The notes below the pieces were generated by a model. That model saw nothing but the letters and a program-made list of their open reading frames with translations. It was not told the origin of the DNA and did no database searches. From Planctomycetota bacterium (GTDB lineage: Bacteria > Planctomycetota > Phycisphaerae > UBA1845 > UTPLA1), in contig JADJRI010000039.1 in assembly GCA_016712275.1 (NCBI GenBank), positions 1 to 38,048 on the forward strand: 38,048 nucleotides of DNA, read 5' to 3'. The position numbers were made by a program, and so were the translations under genes. Of the stretch, positions 9,398 to 20,964 are shown one piece after another; the first letter of the stretch is position 1, and every line of letters starts with the position of its first letter.

Positions 9398-12300
9398 ATG
9401 GGCCCGACGATTCAAAAAGAGCATGTCCAGGCCGTTAGTAGCCCCGAGGGAGTGCTGCAGTTTTTTGCGCGGCTGGACTACAACGTCAGCGAACCAGCCG
9501 ATCAGACAGCCGCGAGCCTCGGCCTCGCCGAGCGCGTGCATCACATGGTTCGCCAAGTACGGCGAATCACGATGCTCGCGATGGGGCCCGGGCTTCCGGC
9601 CGGCCTTGAAATTTACTGGATCGAAGCAACACACCTCACAGCCGACCTTCGCAAGGCCGCTGCCAACGCGTTTCGAAACAAGCCTGCAAACACGTTTCTC
9701 CTGCTGACCACCCGGGAATTCAGCTCGCTGGAATTCGTCCTGATCGAGAAGGCCTCGGCCAAAGTTGGTTCACTGTCCGGTCCTAGCGTGTCACACCGTC
9801 TTCTCTTGGTCGATCGCGGAAACCCTCGGACGTGCATGTTCGAGTTCTCGAGCGAATGCGGAACAAGGCGCTGACCCCTACGCCCAGTACGATCGGATCA
9901 AAGATGCCTTCAAGGTCGCCGAGTGGTCTGAAAACGACTTTAACAACCGCAACCTTTTTAGCGATTATTTCCTCAAGCACCGCCTGACCATCAAGGACTT
10001 GTTTCCTGATTGGCAGAAGGACGTTCGTCCCCAACTCCGCGAATTCAAAGAAACATGGCAGCAGGCGGGCTCAATCAGCAATTTGGGGGCGGCGGATTAC
10101 CACTCCAAATTCATCAAACCCCTCCTTGAATCACTGGGGTTCAGCCTTTCCGCCGACGGCAAAAACGACGGCTCTGCCGACTACGTCCTTCGCTCGAGCG
10201 GTTCGGACAAAGGCACTCAGCCCATCGCGGCGCTCCTCGTCTATCCTTGGGACCGACCACTCGATAGAAAAGATGATTCAGAGCGAGAGCGGGCAGAGGA
10301 CATTCCGGGCATCCGAGTCGTCAAGGTGCTTGAGGCGCAGAAGTTCAACTGGGCGATCCTCACCAACGGTAAGGACTGGCGGCTCTACTGTTCCCAGGCA
10401 CATTCCCGGGCCAGTAACTACTACGAGATCGATCTGCCCGGAATGTTGGATCAGGATGACCTTACAGCATTCCGATACTTCTACTTCTTCTTCCGCGCCG
10501 AAGCATTCAATCTCCAAAGATCGGCCACCGGGACCCCAGAAGCCGAGCCACTTTGCTTCCTCGATCGGCTGCGACAGGGCTCCGCCGAATTCGCCAAGGA
10601 AGTTGGCGATCGCCTACGCAAACAGATTTTCGAGAGCGTGTTCCCGTATCTCGCTCAAGGCTTCGTGGACTACCGAAAGTCAAAGTATGGCGAAGCGACA
10701 AAAGCGGGTGATGCTTTTCTGAACGAGGTGTACGACGCCACGCTCACCCTGTTGTACCGCCTGTTGTTCCTGCTGTACGCCGAATCACTGGACCTGGTAC
10801 CGGTCAATGAACCGGCCTACGCGGCCTCGAGCCTGCGAAGCCTGAAGAAAGAAATCGGGGACGCCGCCAGTGGCGATAGCGAGGTCGTCGAAGATCGCCT
10901 GAAGCGGCGTTACGACAAGTCGGAGACCAAACTCTACAAACGGCTCGGTCAACTCTTTGACGTCATTGACGGCAGCGACAACGAGTTAAGTCGAAAGTTC
11001 AACGTCCCCGCTTATAATGGCGGCCTGTTCCGAACCCAACCGCCCGCCTCTGACAAATCCCGCGAAGCCGCCGCCGCTCGATTTCTCAATCAGTACCGCG
11101 TACCGGATTATTATCTGGCCCGTGCCCTTGATCTTCTCGCTCGTGATGAGGACACGAAGTCGCACAAGCTCGTCTTCGTGGATTACAAAGCCCTCGGCGT
11201 GCAGCAACTCGGCAGCATCTACGAAGGGCTGCTGATGTATCACGTTGTCATTCCAGCCGACGAGTGGGAGAAGGGATACCAAAGAAGGGGGCTGAAGGTC
11301 GCGCTGGTTCCGTCCAACAAGGAGCGCAAGAAACTCGGCTCGTACTTCACGCCGCAGCACATCGTCAAGTACATCGTCGCCAACACCGTCGGCCCCCTCC
11401 TGGCGGAAAAGTTTGATGCCATCGCGCCGAAGCTCCGCGAGGCCCAGCGGTCGTATCGAGAGACACGCGAATTTGAAATCCGCCGTTCAGAAAAAATGCG
11501 TGGCACGCCGCGATCGAATGACGCAATCGCGTCGGGCATTCTTGAGGAATTCGAAAACGTCGTCTGGGACCTTTTCGATCTGAAGGTTCTGGATCCGGCG
11601 ATGGGCAGCGGCCACTTTCTGGTTGAAACGGTCGATTTCATCACGGACAAAGTTTTGGACTTTTTGGCCGGCTTCCCGTGGAATCCGGTACACGTGTTGA
11701 TCGAACTGCGGATTCGCAGACAGATTCTTGAATCGCTTGATGCACAGGGCGTAAAAATCAACGAAGACCGCCTGACGGACGTAAACCTGATCAAGCGACT
11801 GGTCATGAAGCGTTGCGCTTACGGCGTGGACCTGAATCCCATGGCCGTAGAGTTGGCCAAAGTCTCACTCTGGCTGGATTGTTTCACACTCGGCGCGCCG
11901 CTTTCGTTCCTGGATCATCATCTCAAATGTGGGAATTCGCTGATCGGATCGAGTATTGCCGAACTCCGCCGGACCGTGGCGGAATCAGGATCACTTTTCG
12001 CAATCCCGATGGAACCTCTTGAGCGCGCCACGCGCAACATGGAACTGATCGCAGATATAACTGACGCGACGCTGAAGGAAGTGACCCAATCGGTTGAAAC
12101 GTACTCGCGAGTATTGTCAGGTGTAGAAGGGTATCGCGCTCTACTTGACTGCTTGACGGCGGTACATTTTGGCATAGCGAGCGCTAAAGACGTTGTCGTC
12201 CACGCCGAAGCGCTAGGACTGAGGCTGGACGACTGGAATCACTCGATAAGTCAAGTCTCCCAAGATAATAATTCCAAAAAACTGGCGGCTGTGATCAGTG

Positions 12301-14101
12301 AATCGCAGCACATCGGGCTCGATCGTCGATTCATTCATTGGGATCTCGACTTTCCCGATGTGTTCTTTACATCGCGACGTGAGCCAACGCAACGAGCATT
12401 TGACGCCATCGTTGGCAACCCTCCCTACGGCGCCGATATTGTTCGAGAAAAAGAGTATGTGCGTCATATGTTCCCGTTGATTCGCGGGAAGATAAATCTG
12501 TTCGCGCTATTCGTTGAACGATGCCTCACGATTGCTCGTGCGAACGACAAGAAAATCGGCTTCGTGATTCCCACCATGATTTGCTCATCTGTTCAGTTCG
12601 AAGTTCTGCGAGAGTACATCGTCGAACAGGCGGGACTGGACTCACTTGTCGTTCTCAATAAGAAACAGTTCGAAGAGGCATATGTCGATACATGCATCAT
12701 GTTAACTGGGGGGAGACCGCATGGTCGGATGCTTGTCACGAATTATGACACCCCTGGGAACCGGTCGCCTCAAGTCTTGGCCTCAGACCTGTCGCCTGTT
12801 GAGCGGTCACGACTTATTGGCCCGGCTTACGCATTCCTTTACCGCGGCACTGAATCGAATTCGGGCCGCCTGCCTCGACCACGTTCAAGAGTGATTCGAT
12901 TCGATGAGCGATTCGACGTCACTACGGTCTCACGCCGTACTCTCGAGCCTCAGGGCAGTCGGACGAGACCATCGTCAATCAGGAATACCATTCGCGCGAG
13001 CAGTCTGGAAAGGACTGGAAGCCATGGCTCAAGGGTGACAATGTTCTACGATACAGAATTGTTTGGGAAGGGTGGTACGTAAAACACGGTCCGTGGCTTG
13101 CCAATCCGAAATCGCCGGACGATTTTTCCCGCAATCGAATCTTAGTCAGAGAATCTACTGGGCGGGCGAGGTTGTTCTATGCGACGATCGACGAATTCGG
13201 GTACTATCACGGTCATCCGATTATTTCCTGCCGAGCGCGTGATGCCAAGTATTCCTTATTCGCAGCCCTTGGAATTCTCCTGTCGAATTACACTCGGGCG
13301 TATCACTTGGAATATTCGCCCAGCAGCACGAAAGAGGATTTTCCTCGGGCACTCCCTGGCGACATAGCAGCATTTCCTCTCCCCGCTGAGGCCGGGAACG
13401 AGCTCGACAAGCCGGTTTCACAAAGGCTAGACTTCGAGGTCAGATTCGAAACCCATTTGCGCGGATTCATCAAGGCCCTGTGTAGCACACTTAGAGTGGC
13501 AGATATTGGTAGATGGGTTGGGCATGGGTCGTTTCAAGACTGCGACTACCTTGGATGGAATGCGCGGTTTCCGTCACATGGATTAATTGACGGCGAGATC
13601 GATTCAATCGGCGTTGGCCCGCCGATTCTGGGCGACGGTCCAGGCGAGATTCCGTGGGACCTGATCGCCAAAGTGTTTCCTACTTACCCACTGCCGGGCA
13701 TCGATGTTTCCGCGTGGGAGGCCGCCGCGTGGGAGGAGTTCTGCGATTTGCTTCGGAAGAACAAGAACAAGATTGGCCATGCGCGAATCCGCGCCGACCT
13801 CACCGGCCGCGGAGCGATTACCCACCCCACCGGCCCGATGCGAAAACTCCAGGAGATGTTTCTGAAGTATCACCGGGACATCCGCGAGAACCGGGCCAAG
13901 GCCGCCGAGATCGACTTCCTGATCGACCGTATCGTATTCAAGCTCTTCGATCTGACGCTGGACGAGCAGAAACTCATCCTCTCAAGAGTCGGCCCCAGCA
14001 CGGCTGCCGCGCCAAGAAGGGGGAAGCGCCGCAAGCTCAAGTCCCCGCCGAATCCGGCCCCGACCTCTTTACCCCGTGAGCACACGCTGATAAAAAGCTG
14101 A
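9398..14101 (+). CDS. Eco57I-type adenine-specific DNA methyltransferase, possible type IIG enzyme (frameshifted)
   Basis: About 1,560 residues over four reading-frame pieces. The central domain has the SAM-binding motif DPAMGSGHF (codons from 11592) and the N6-adenine catalytic motif NPPYG (from 12417), the signature of Eco57I/PglX/DrmMI-like enzymes. The N-terminal ~500 residues include a region of the form found in type IIG and BREX/DISARM methylases (NLFSDYFLK ... LTNGKDWRLY). The C-terminal part is a target-recognition domain (EGWYVKHGPWLANP, DEFGYYHGHPIISC). Breaks lie near 9830, 9880 and 12880-12930, where the bridging frames read as protein. The gene leads an operon with an HD protein, a YwgA-like protein and a PLD-helicase. 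It should methylate host DNA, and may also cut if a nuclease motif lies in the N-terminus; none was pinned down. Confidence 0.85.
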
Positions 14102-14158
14102 GGGTTCGGGGTTGCGTTTCGAAAGTGTTTGGTGTATGTTAGGAAGTGGATTAGAGCG

Positions 14159-15588
14159 ATGACACGGACGCGCGCTGAAGTATCCAAAGGTTTTTCGCGA
14201 CCCAGTCCACAATCTAATCTCACTCGATGGCGAAGAAGGCGCGCTCCTGCTCGGGCTGATCGATACGCCGGAATTTCAGCGGCTCAGGCGGGTTCGGCAA
14301 CTGGGCCTGGCGTTTCTGACCTATCCCGGCGGAGCACAGCAGATGGGTGCACAGCGTCGGTGTCTGCCACATTGCCCGTCAGATGCTTGACGTACTTCGC
14401 AAGCGCTACGGAGAAGAAAGCGAAGAGTATCGAGAGCTCGAACAAGACCGACGCGAGATTCTCGTGGCCGCTTTGCTGCACGACGTCGGCCACGGGCCCT
14501 TCTCTCACTTGTTCGAGCGTGCGTTGAAGCACCCTAAATCGCCGCCGCCAAAATACCCGAAGGACCATGAAGGGTGGTCTCGCCGGATTATTGAGGAACA
14601 ATTTGGCGATTATCTCCGAGAGAACGGAGTGGACGTTTCAGTCGTCCTGGGGCTCATCGATAAGAAGAACCGCCGACACCTGCTTGCGAAGGATTTCATT
14701 AGCAGCCAACTCGATGCCGACCGAATGGACTATCTCCTGCGCGACAGCCGGTCCGCCGGTCCGAAATATGGCGAGTTCGCTCTTGCGTGGCTTTTGCACT
14801 CGCTTCGGATTGGCCGTGTTCCGACCACGGGCAGCACCGATGGCGTGTGGAGACTCTGCTTTGACAGCAGGAAGGCGATTCACGTCGTCGAGGAGTATAT
14901 TCAGGCACGCGAGTTCATGTATGTGCAGGTCTATATTCACAAAACGACGCGGGCTTACGAGGCGATGCTCCTTAGCATTCTGTCGCTCGCGCGCAAAATC
15001 TGCGAAGGTGATCCGAATCGAGTTCCGTCGCCTTGCCCTCCTGCCCTGGCAAAGATGTTGGCTGAGCAACCGGTAACAACAGCTGAGTATCTCTCGTTGG
15101 ACGACTTTCGGCTTTGTGGGACAATTATCGACTGGTCGCAACTTACGGACGACGGAGATGAGCTGCGCGGCGCATTGAAACGCAAATGCGACCAACTCAT
15201 CAATCTCCGCCAGCCGTACAAAGCGATTGATTTGGATACCCGTGATAAGCAAGACAAGGCTTTGCGACTGGTTACAAGTGTCGAGGGTACTCCACTGGCG
15301 TTCTCATGCCATCGGGACGACTTCGTCGACCGCGCCTATCGAAACATACACTATCGCAAAGGGAAAGAACAGGAAGAGCAAGCCGACTGGATGATTCACC
15401 TGGTGGATCCAGAAGGAAAAACTTCGGCGGCAGAACAAGTATCTGACGTTATACGAGCAATTTCGGAAATCGAAACAACGATCTACCGACTTTACTATGA
15501 TGCGCATGATCCAGAAATGATCGCGCACTTGATCAAGGAAGGCTGGTTACCGGCTCCGCCGGACAACAGGGAGGAGGTCCACGCGTGA
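14159..15588 (+). CDS. HD-domain phosphohydrolase, SAMHD1/dGTPase-like (frameshifted)
   Basis: About 475 residues when frames are joined. The N-terminal part reads YPKVFRDPVHNLISLDGEEG and FQRLRRVRQLGL, then TYPGG joins EHSRWVHSVGVCHIARQML in another frame, the classic start of HD-type dNTP triphosphohydrolases. The metal-binding HD pair lies in LLHDVGHGPFSH, and a later DADRMDYLLRDS matches the family. The frame breaks in the GC repeat near 14178 and at about 14335. The start is placed at ATG 14159. Related enzymes deplete dNTPs or act in phage defence, and some bind nucleic acid. It sits 57 bp after the methylase and overlaps the next gene by four bases (GTGA), so it is part of the operon. 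Confidence 0.75.
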
Positions 15589-16136
15589 GAGACTTGGATG
15601 AGATGAAGCTCGCCAGGGTTGTGGATGCGGCAGGCGGGATCGACGGTCGCGTCAAGATGCAAAAGATCGTGTATTTGCTCAAGGCGATGGGATTCGATCT
15701 TCCTTTCGATGATTTTGCCATTAGGCAACAGGGGCCTTATTCAAGGGCTGTAGCGTGCTCAGCGGATTTACTGACGGGCGGAGGTTTCCTTATCGAGACG
15801 AGAAAGGAGCTGGGTGAGCAGGACGCCGGCGGCAGGCCGATCGTGCAGTATTCCTATGAGGTCCGGGAGACTTTCTCACAATTCCTTCGCGAGCATTTTG
15901 AGATTGAGGCTCCCAAAGGACAGCCGGCGTTGGATGAAATCGCCAAGGAATTAATGTCGAAGGATCGAAAAACGCTGGAAGTCGCCGCAACCAAACTCTA
16001 CCTGCAACGCGAAGAGAATCTGTCAGGCCCAGAACTCTCGGGTGAACTCATGAAGATCAAGGGACACTTACGTGAGGCGTTCGAACCTGCTGACACTCTC
16101 CTAGGGGACTTGCAGAAACGTCGTCTTCTGAAATGA
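15585..16136 (+). CDS. YwgA/Panacea-like protein
   Basis: A 183-residue protein. The N-terminal half has the YwgA pattern: KMQKIVYLLKAMGF, then the segment FAIRQQGPYSRAVACSADLL. This fold is shared with SocA/Panacea antitoxin domains, which neutralise a wide range of toxins. The GTG start overlaps the HD stop by four bases and follows a strong GGAGGAGG site, so it is translationally coupled. The helicase starts four bases after its stop. In this setting it may act as a regulator or antitoxin for the HD or helicase protein; that is inference from position. It is intact. Confidence 0.75.
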   Translation: MRDLDEMKLARVVDAAGGIDGRVKMQKIVYLLKAMGFDLPFDDFAIRQQGPYSRAVACSADLLTGGGFLIETRKELGEQDAGGRPIVQYSYEVRETFSQFLREHFEIEAPKGQPALDEIAKELMSKDRKTLEVAATKLYLQREENLSGPELSGELMKIKGHLREAFEPADTLLGDLQKRRLLK

Positions 16137-16140
16137 CATC

Positions 16141-19100
16141 ATGCGGTCACTCCCTTACGTCATCGACAACGACAAGCACCGGATGGCCGACATGGTCAAC
16201 CAGGTGCTGGAGGACCATCGTGAACTGGCGATGGACATCGCGACAGCGTACTTCAACCTTGGCGGCTACAAGCTGATCGCGGAGCGACTCAAGGAATTGG
16301 GGAGCCTGCGGCTGCTTCTCGGCGCGGAACCGGAGAGCGGCGAGCAGCTTGGTTTGAAGGCGCGACTCGACGCGCTGCAGTCCTTTGTGCGTGGAGACCT
16401 TGCGCGACAACCTTACCGGCCGGAGACGCTAAGGCTCGTCGAGGATCTCATTCGATTCCTCCAGCAAGACAGGGTACGCGTCGGTCTTTTCGAGAAGGGG
16501 TTCCTTCACGCCAAGTGCTACTTGTTCTACGGCGACCCCAAAGGGGCGCCGTTGTTCGACCGGTTTCGACCTGTGCTTGGCATCGTAGGATCATCGAATT
16601 TCACCGGGCCGGGACTCTCGACCAACCGAGAGCTGAACCTGGTGCACAAAGGAATCATCCCTGAAGAAGAGGTAGAAGACGAGAAGAGCCGTGCTGCCGC
16701 CCTCAGCCACTATTCCGGCAAGGACCTTCCTGAAGACGCACTTTCCCGCGACACGTATGACGGCGGCGCTGCCCCGCGCGTGAGTCGGCGAATTTCGTTT
16801 GACTCAAAGCGAATCATCAAAGCGGAGGTCGGCGCGGCGGCGATTTGGGAACTGGCCGACTGGTTTGAGAATCAATGGCGAGTGGCTCGTGACTACAAGC
16901 AAGAGCTGATCGACCTCCTGGACACGTCCAAGTTCGGTACGAAGGAATACACCCCCTATCAGGTGTATCTCAAGGCCCTGTTTGAGTATTTTCGTGCCGA
17001 CCTGGAGGCATCCGGCGGCGTTCCAGCCGATTTGTATTCGCTGAATCTCGCGGAATTCCAAGCCGACGCCGTTGCGCGGGCGCGCCGAATTCTGGCGAAA
17101 TATGACGGCGTCATGATTTGCGATTCAGTCGGCCTCGGAAAAACCTGGATCGGCTTGCAGCTCTTGCTCGATTACGCATATCACAAGCGATGGCACGCGC
17201 TAATCGTCTGCCCCGCCTCTCTTGAACCGATGTGGACAACCAGGCTTCATCAAACGAAAATCCAAGCCACGATTTTGGGGCAAGAGATACTCGGTCGAGA
17301 GGAATTCGACCTTGATCCTTACGGGAAATACGACGTCGTCGTCGTTGATGAATCCCACAACTTTCGCAACAAATCCTCGGGGCGATACGACAACCTGTCT
17401 CGCCTGTTGGCGCTCAACGGCGGACGGGGCGAGCAGGGCTACCGGAAAAAAGTCATATTGCTCACCGCTACGCCGATCAACAACGGCGTCCGCGATCTTC
17501 ATCATCAGATGCACTTTCTGACACGAGGAGACAATGCCTTTTTTGCGGCAGCAGGCATCGGGAAACTGGACAAGTATTTTCAGGCGGCACATCGGCAACT
17601 TCTTGCGGGTACCGGGAGCATCGGTCGAGCGTTGTACAATCTTCTGGATGAGATCGTGATTCGACGGACACGCCAGTTTATCAAGAAGGCATACCCCGAG
17701 GCCCAGATTGACGGTAAGAGGATCCATTTCCGCGCAAGCTTGTTACAGTGCGGTACGACCTTGAAGGAACTTACGCGGGCATCTACGACCGCGTCGTGCG
17801 CGCCATCGAACATCTCCAGCTTGCACCCTACGACCTGGAAACGTTCAAGGCGGACCCCAGGACGCAGAATCCTCTGATGGTCGGTCGTGGCCAAGCATTG
17901 GTGGGGATTTTCAAGAGCCGTTATCTCAAGCGTCTGGAAAGCAGTGTCGCCGCATTCAGGATTTCGATATTCCGTTTGATGGAGTATCTGCTGACGTTTC
18001 GCCATTACATTCTCGCCGATGTATTGCTCGAGCCCGCGGACTTCTGGAAGTTGCTCGGCACGATCGACAAGGACCTGGAGGACGACGCAAAGGCTCAGGA
18101 AGAGGAAACCGAAGCTGATGACGACGCAACGCCGGCGCGACCCAAGTCTCGACACAAGCAGATTGAATCCAATCCCAAGGCGGCGGCGCTGCTTCAAAAG
18201 CTGACAAGATTGCCTCCCAAGACATACGACGTGCAGCGCTTGTCCGATTCGCTCGACGCCGATCTTACCGCACTTGACACGGTGTTTGATCTAGTGCATC
18301 CCATTAAGCCCGAGGCCGACAAGAAGCTCCTCAAACTCAAGGAGCTTCTCACAGGTGATCTCGCTGATGAGAAAGTCATTATCTTCACCAGCTACAAGGA
18401 CACAGCCGCCTACGTCCACAAACAAATCATAGGGGACAAAGAGCTCGTCGCATCATTGGGAGAGCCTAATATCAAAGTTATCCACGGCGGGACGGATAGA
18501 GAATCAAGACTTCGCATCGTGCAGGCATTTGCGCCTAAGAGCAATGAAAGGCCGGAGTGGGCGGGAACGGAAAAGGAACTCGATGTCCTAGTCAGCACCG
18601 ACGTGTTAAGTGAAGGACAAAACCTTCAAGACTGCGCATCTCTTGTAAACTACGACCTTCATTGGAATCCTACGAGGATGATTCAACGGGCCGGTCGAAT
18701 TGATCGCATCGGAACGGAATTCGACACGCTCTACGTGCGAAACTTCTTCCCTGACGAAGGACTTGAGCGTCTATTGGGGTTGGTGAACTCACTTCAGAAC
18801 AAGATCAAGGTGATAGATGCGACAGTCGGGCTCGATGCCAGTATCTTGGGCGAATCAATCAATCCCAAGGTATTCAACACGATTAAGCGAATCGAAGGCG
18901 AGGATTCCCAAGTCATGGAAGAAGAGGAAGCCGATGCCGACCTCGCTTCGGATGAGGGAATGGTTCGGCATTTGCAGGAATACATGAAGCTAAGCGGAAC
19001 CGAGCTGCTGAAGGACTTGCCAGACGGGATTCACTCCGGTCTCTGCAAACCGAATTTTCGGGGAGTTTTCTTCTATTATCAACGACGCGGTGAGAGGCCC

Positions 19101-19637
19101 GTGGAAACAGAGCACTTCTGGCGATTCTACAACGCCGAAACGGGGGATCTTGAAGACAACCGGCTCGCGCTGGCCGAGATGATCCGATGCCGGCCCGATG
19201 AGCCGAGAGTTGTGGACCCGGAGTTGAAGCAAAAAATTCATGAGATAATGGCACGCGTGGAAACGAGCATTATCGAAAGCGCAAGAGTTCAGGAGAGCAT
19301 GGAATCGGCTCCAAAGGAGCTGAGTTCGGATCAGAGTGCCGTTCTCGTCGCGCTTCAGGGACTGATCAATCAACCCGGTGTAGACAGAAAGTCCATCATC
19401 GAATTGCTGGGACGACTTTCGACACCGCTTCCGAGAGGACCCGTCAAAGAACTCAAGTGCGGTTTGGTCGCCTATCAAAAGGACGGCGATCCAAATGAGT
19501 TGATTCTGACATATCGTGGAATCGCGGATAAGTATTGCTCAACCATTGCGCGGCCAGTCAGTGCCCACGGAACGGTCAAGTCAAGAACTCTGGAACGCGA
19601 TGAATTGCAGTTGATCTGTTTTGACTTCATTTCGTAA
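16141..19637 (+). CDS. Fused PLD-nuclease and SNF2-type helicase (one frameshift)
   Basis: About 1,165 residues. The N-terminal PLD-like domain shows HAKCYLF (H123, K125) and GSSNFT (150-155). The helicase follows, with motif I DSVGLGKT (328-335), motif II DESH (403-406) and motif III LLTATP. The C-terminal RecA domain has VIIFTSYKDTAAYV, VLVSTDVLSEGQNLQ and motif VI QRAGRIDRIG. The frame breaks near 17745, between FRASLL and VRYDLEGTYAGIYDRV, in otherwise continuous family sequence. In DISARM the PLD (DrmC) and SNF2 (DrmD) functions are on separate genes; here they are one chain. A DNA-translocating nuclease for foreign DNA is the likely role. A second HKD was not found, so dimerisation may be needed for activity. 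Confidence 0.85.
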
Positions 19638-19764
19638 CGAGGTGAGTGCTTTGCGAGACGGTTGATTCTGGGATTTCATGAGTTCGTTGGTGATTATCGA
19701 GGTACCACTTTCAACAAGATACATCTTGGAGAACTCGGACAGGCTGTCCGTATCCACTTCCGAT

Positions 19765-20708
19765 TCAAGTCAAACGTGCTCCGTAGAAAACCTTGATCCA
19801 CACGACAATCATCAAGTTGTGCGTGATGACCTTGAGGAACAGCGCGCGGCTCTGGCGATGATGGGATCGCGCGTTCAGGGTGTCGCCGAGGCGACGCTTG
19901 ATCATGCTGAACACCGACTCGACCTGTCAGCGCTGGCCGTAGCGGCGGCACTCCGGCGGACGGCGGAAGTAGGCGCGCATCTGGCGGCGATACCGCGTTG
20001 AGGGCGGTTTCTCGGTCGGGCGGCCGATCCTGGGCGGGATGATGGCGCACAGGCCATGCTCGCAGCGGGCGTGAACGTGGACCCACTCGGCGTCGTAGCC
20101 CGGGTCGGCCAGGACGGTGTCAAGCAGTTGGCGTTTGACGGCCTCGCGAAGCGCCCGCTTGAAATGCAAGATATCCGGCCCCGGTCCGCGTCCCGGCACG
20201 GCCGAGAGAATGAGATGGTTTCGGCAATCGACCAGCAGGCCGACCTTCGGAAAATGGCGATATGTCATGCTCGAAATGCGTTTGTCGCCGCGGGAGCGGC
20301 GGCGCACGAAATAGTGGCTGACGTGGTGGGCCTCGAAGCCGCTGCCGTCGAGGGCGGTCAGATTCGAGACGCGGCCGATGAGGCCCGCGCCTTCCGCGAG
20401 CTTCAGCGATTCGTCGAGCAGCCGGTTGGCGCCGTTTTTTTTAGAAGCCGGTCGGCCGCCTTCTGAAGCGTGGTCCAATGCGGCACGTCGTGCATTTCGA
20501 TGACGTCGCAGAGACTGGGCGCATCGAGGAGGAGGTGCATGAGGCCGCGATAGTCGAGCTTCATGAATTCCTTGAGCGCGAGGCAGGCGAAGAGTTGATG
20601 TTGGGTGAACTTCTTGGGGCTGAACCGGTGAGCGTACGAGGGCACGGCCTCTTTCGCACACTCGTAGGCCGCCTCCAAGACCTGCCGCGGCGATTTGGTG
20701 GTCTTCAT
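19765..20708 (-). pseudogene. IS5-like DDE transposase (frameshift at A8 and internal TGA)
   Basis: A DDE_Tnp_1 transposase of about 313 residues. The N-terminal piece starts at ATG 20708 (MKTTKSPRQVLEAAYE) and ends in another frame from the rest at the A8 run 20435-20442. Reading back one base there restores KKNGANRLLDES. The catalytic D, D and E fall in LTALDGSGFEAHH, VLADPGYDAEW and QVESVFSMIKRR. The codon before QVESVF (19927-19929) is TGA where this family usually has Trp in YGQRW, so the glutamate is cut off. The stop at 19765-19767 lies in flanking DNA, outside the left inverted repeat. The A8 shift may be a genuine programmed -1 frameshift, as in several IS families; the TGA looks like inactivation. 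Confidence 0.8.
19768..19776. repeat. Target-site duplication, left copy (IS5-like)
   Basis: AGTCAAACG, identical to 20749-20757, directly outside the left inverted repeat of the IS. Confidence 0.85.
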
Positions 20709-20748
20709 TCACCTGTATCGACCCGACGAGGTGGTTTTCTACAGAGCA
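19777..20748 (-). mobile_element. IS5-like insertion sequence, 972 bp
   Basis: Bounded by 16-bp inverted repeats with one mismatch: TGCTCCGTAGAAAACC at 19777-19792 and, read inward from 20748, TGCTCTGTAGAAAACC (20733-20748). A 9-bp direct repeat flanks it. It holds one DDE transposase gene on the minus strand whose end overlaps the left repeat. It lies about 140 bp after the defence-operon helicase and inside a short ORF. Confidence 0.85.
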
Positions 20749-20757
20749 AGTCAAACG
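20749..20757. repeat. Target-site duplication, right copy (IS5-like)
   Basis: AGTCAAACG, identical to 19768-19776, directly outside the right inverted repeat. Confidence 0.85.
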
Positions 20758-20964
20758 CCATTCGGATCAAGACCCGCTGGGTGCCCCGTCACCATTAGTA
20801 ATCACCTTTACGAGTGGCAGGGCGACCTGATCGGATTAGACTATGAGCCAAGCAATCGTCGAATTGCTCAGGTAGGACGGATGGCTAAGGGCAACCGTTG
20901 CCGTAACGAATTGTCCCGACATAGTCTCACTTTGGTTGCGTCGCCAACCGGCTAATGAGCATCC

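Larger units (their letters stand above)
19662..20798 (+). pseudogene. ORF interrupted by the IS5-like element
   Basis: Removing the IS and one 9-bp target copy joins 19638-19776 to 20758 onwards. Two frames are then open across the joint. One lies in the helicase frame just after its stop (TTG 19662, GFHEFVGDYRGTTFNKIHLG ... WVPRHH) and ends at 20798. The other starts at ATG 19678 (MSSLVIIEVPLSTRY) and ends at 20955. Neither matches a family I recognise. The first reads more like a protein C-terminus. Confidence 0.3.

Noticed and set aside
9398..19637. Calling the methylase operon a DISARM or BREX system
   Set aside because: No drmA, drmB, pglZ or brxC-like genes are seen, so a named system is not supported.
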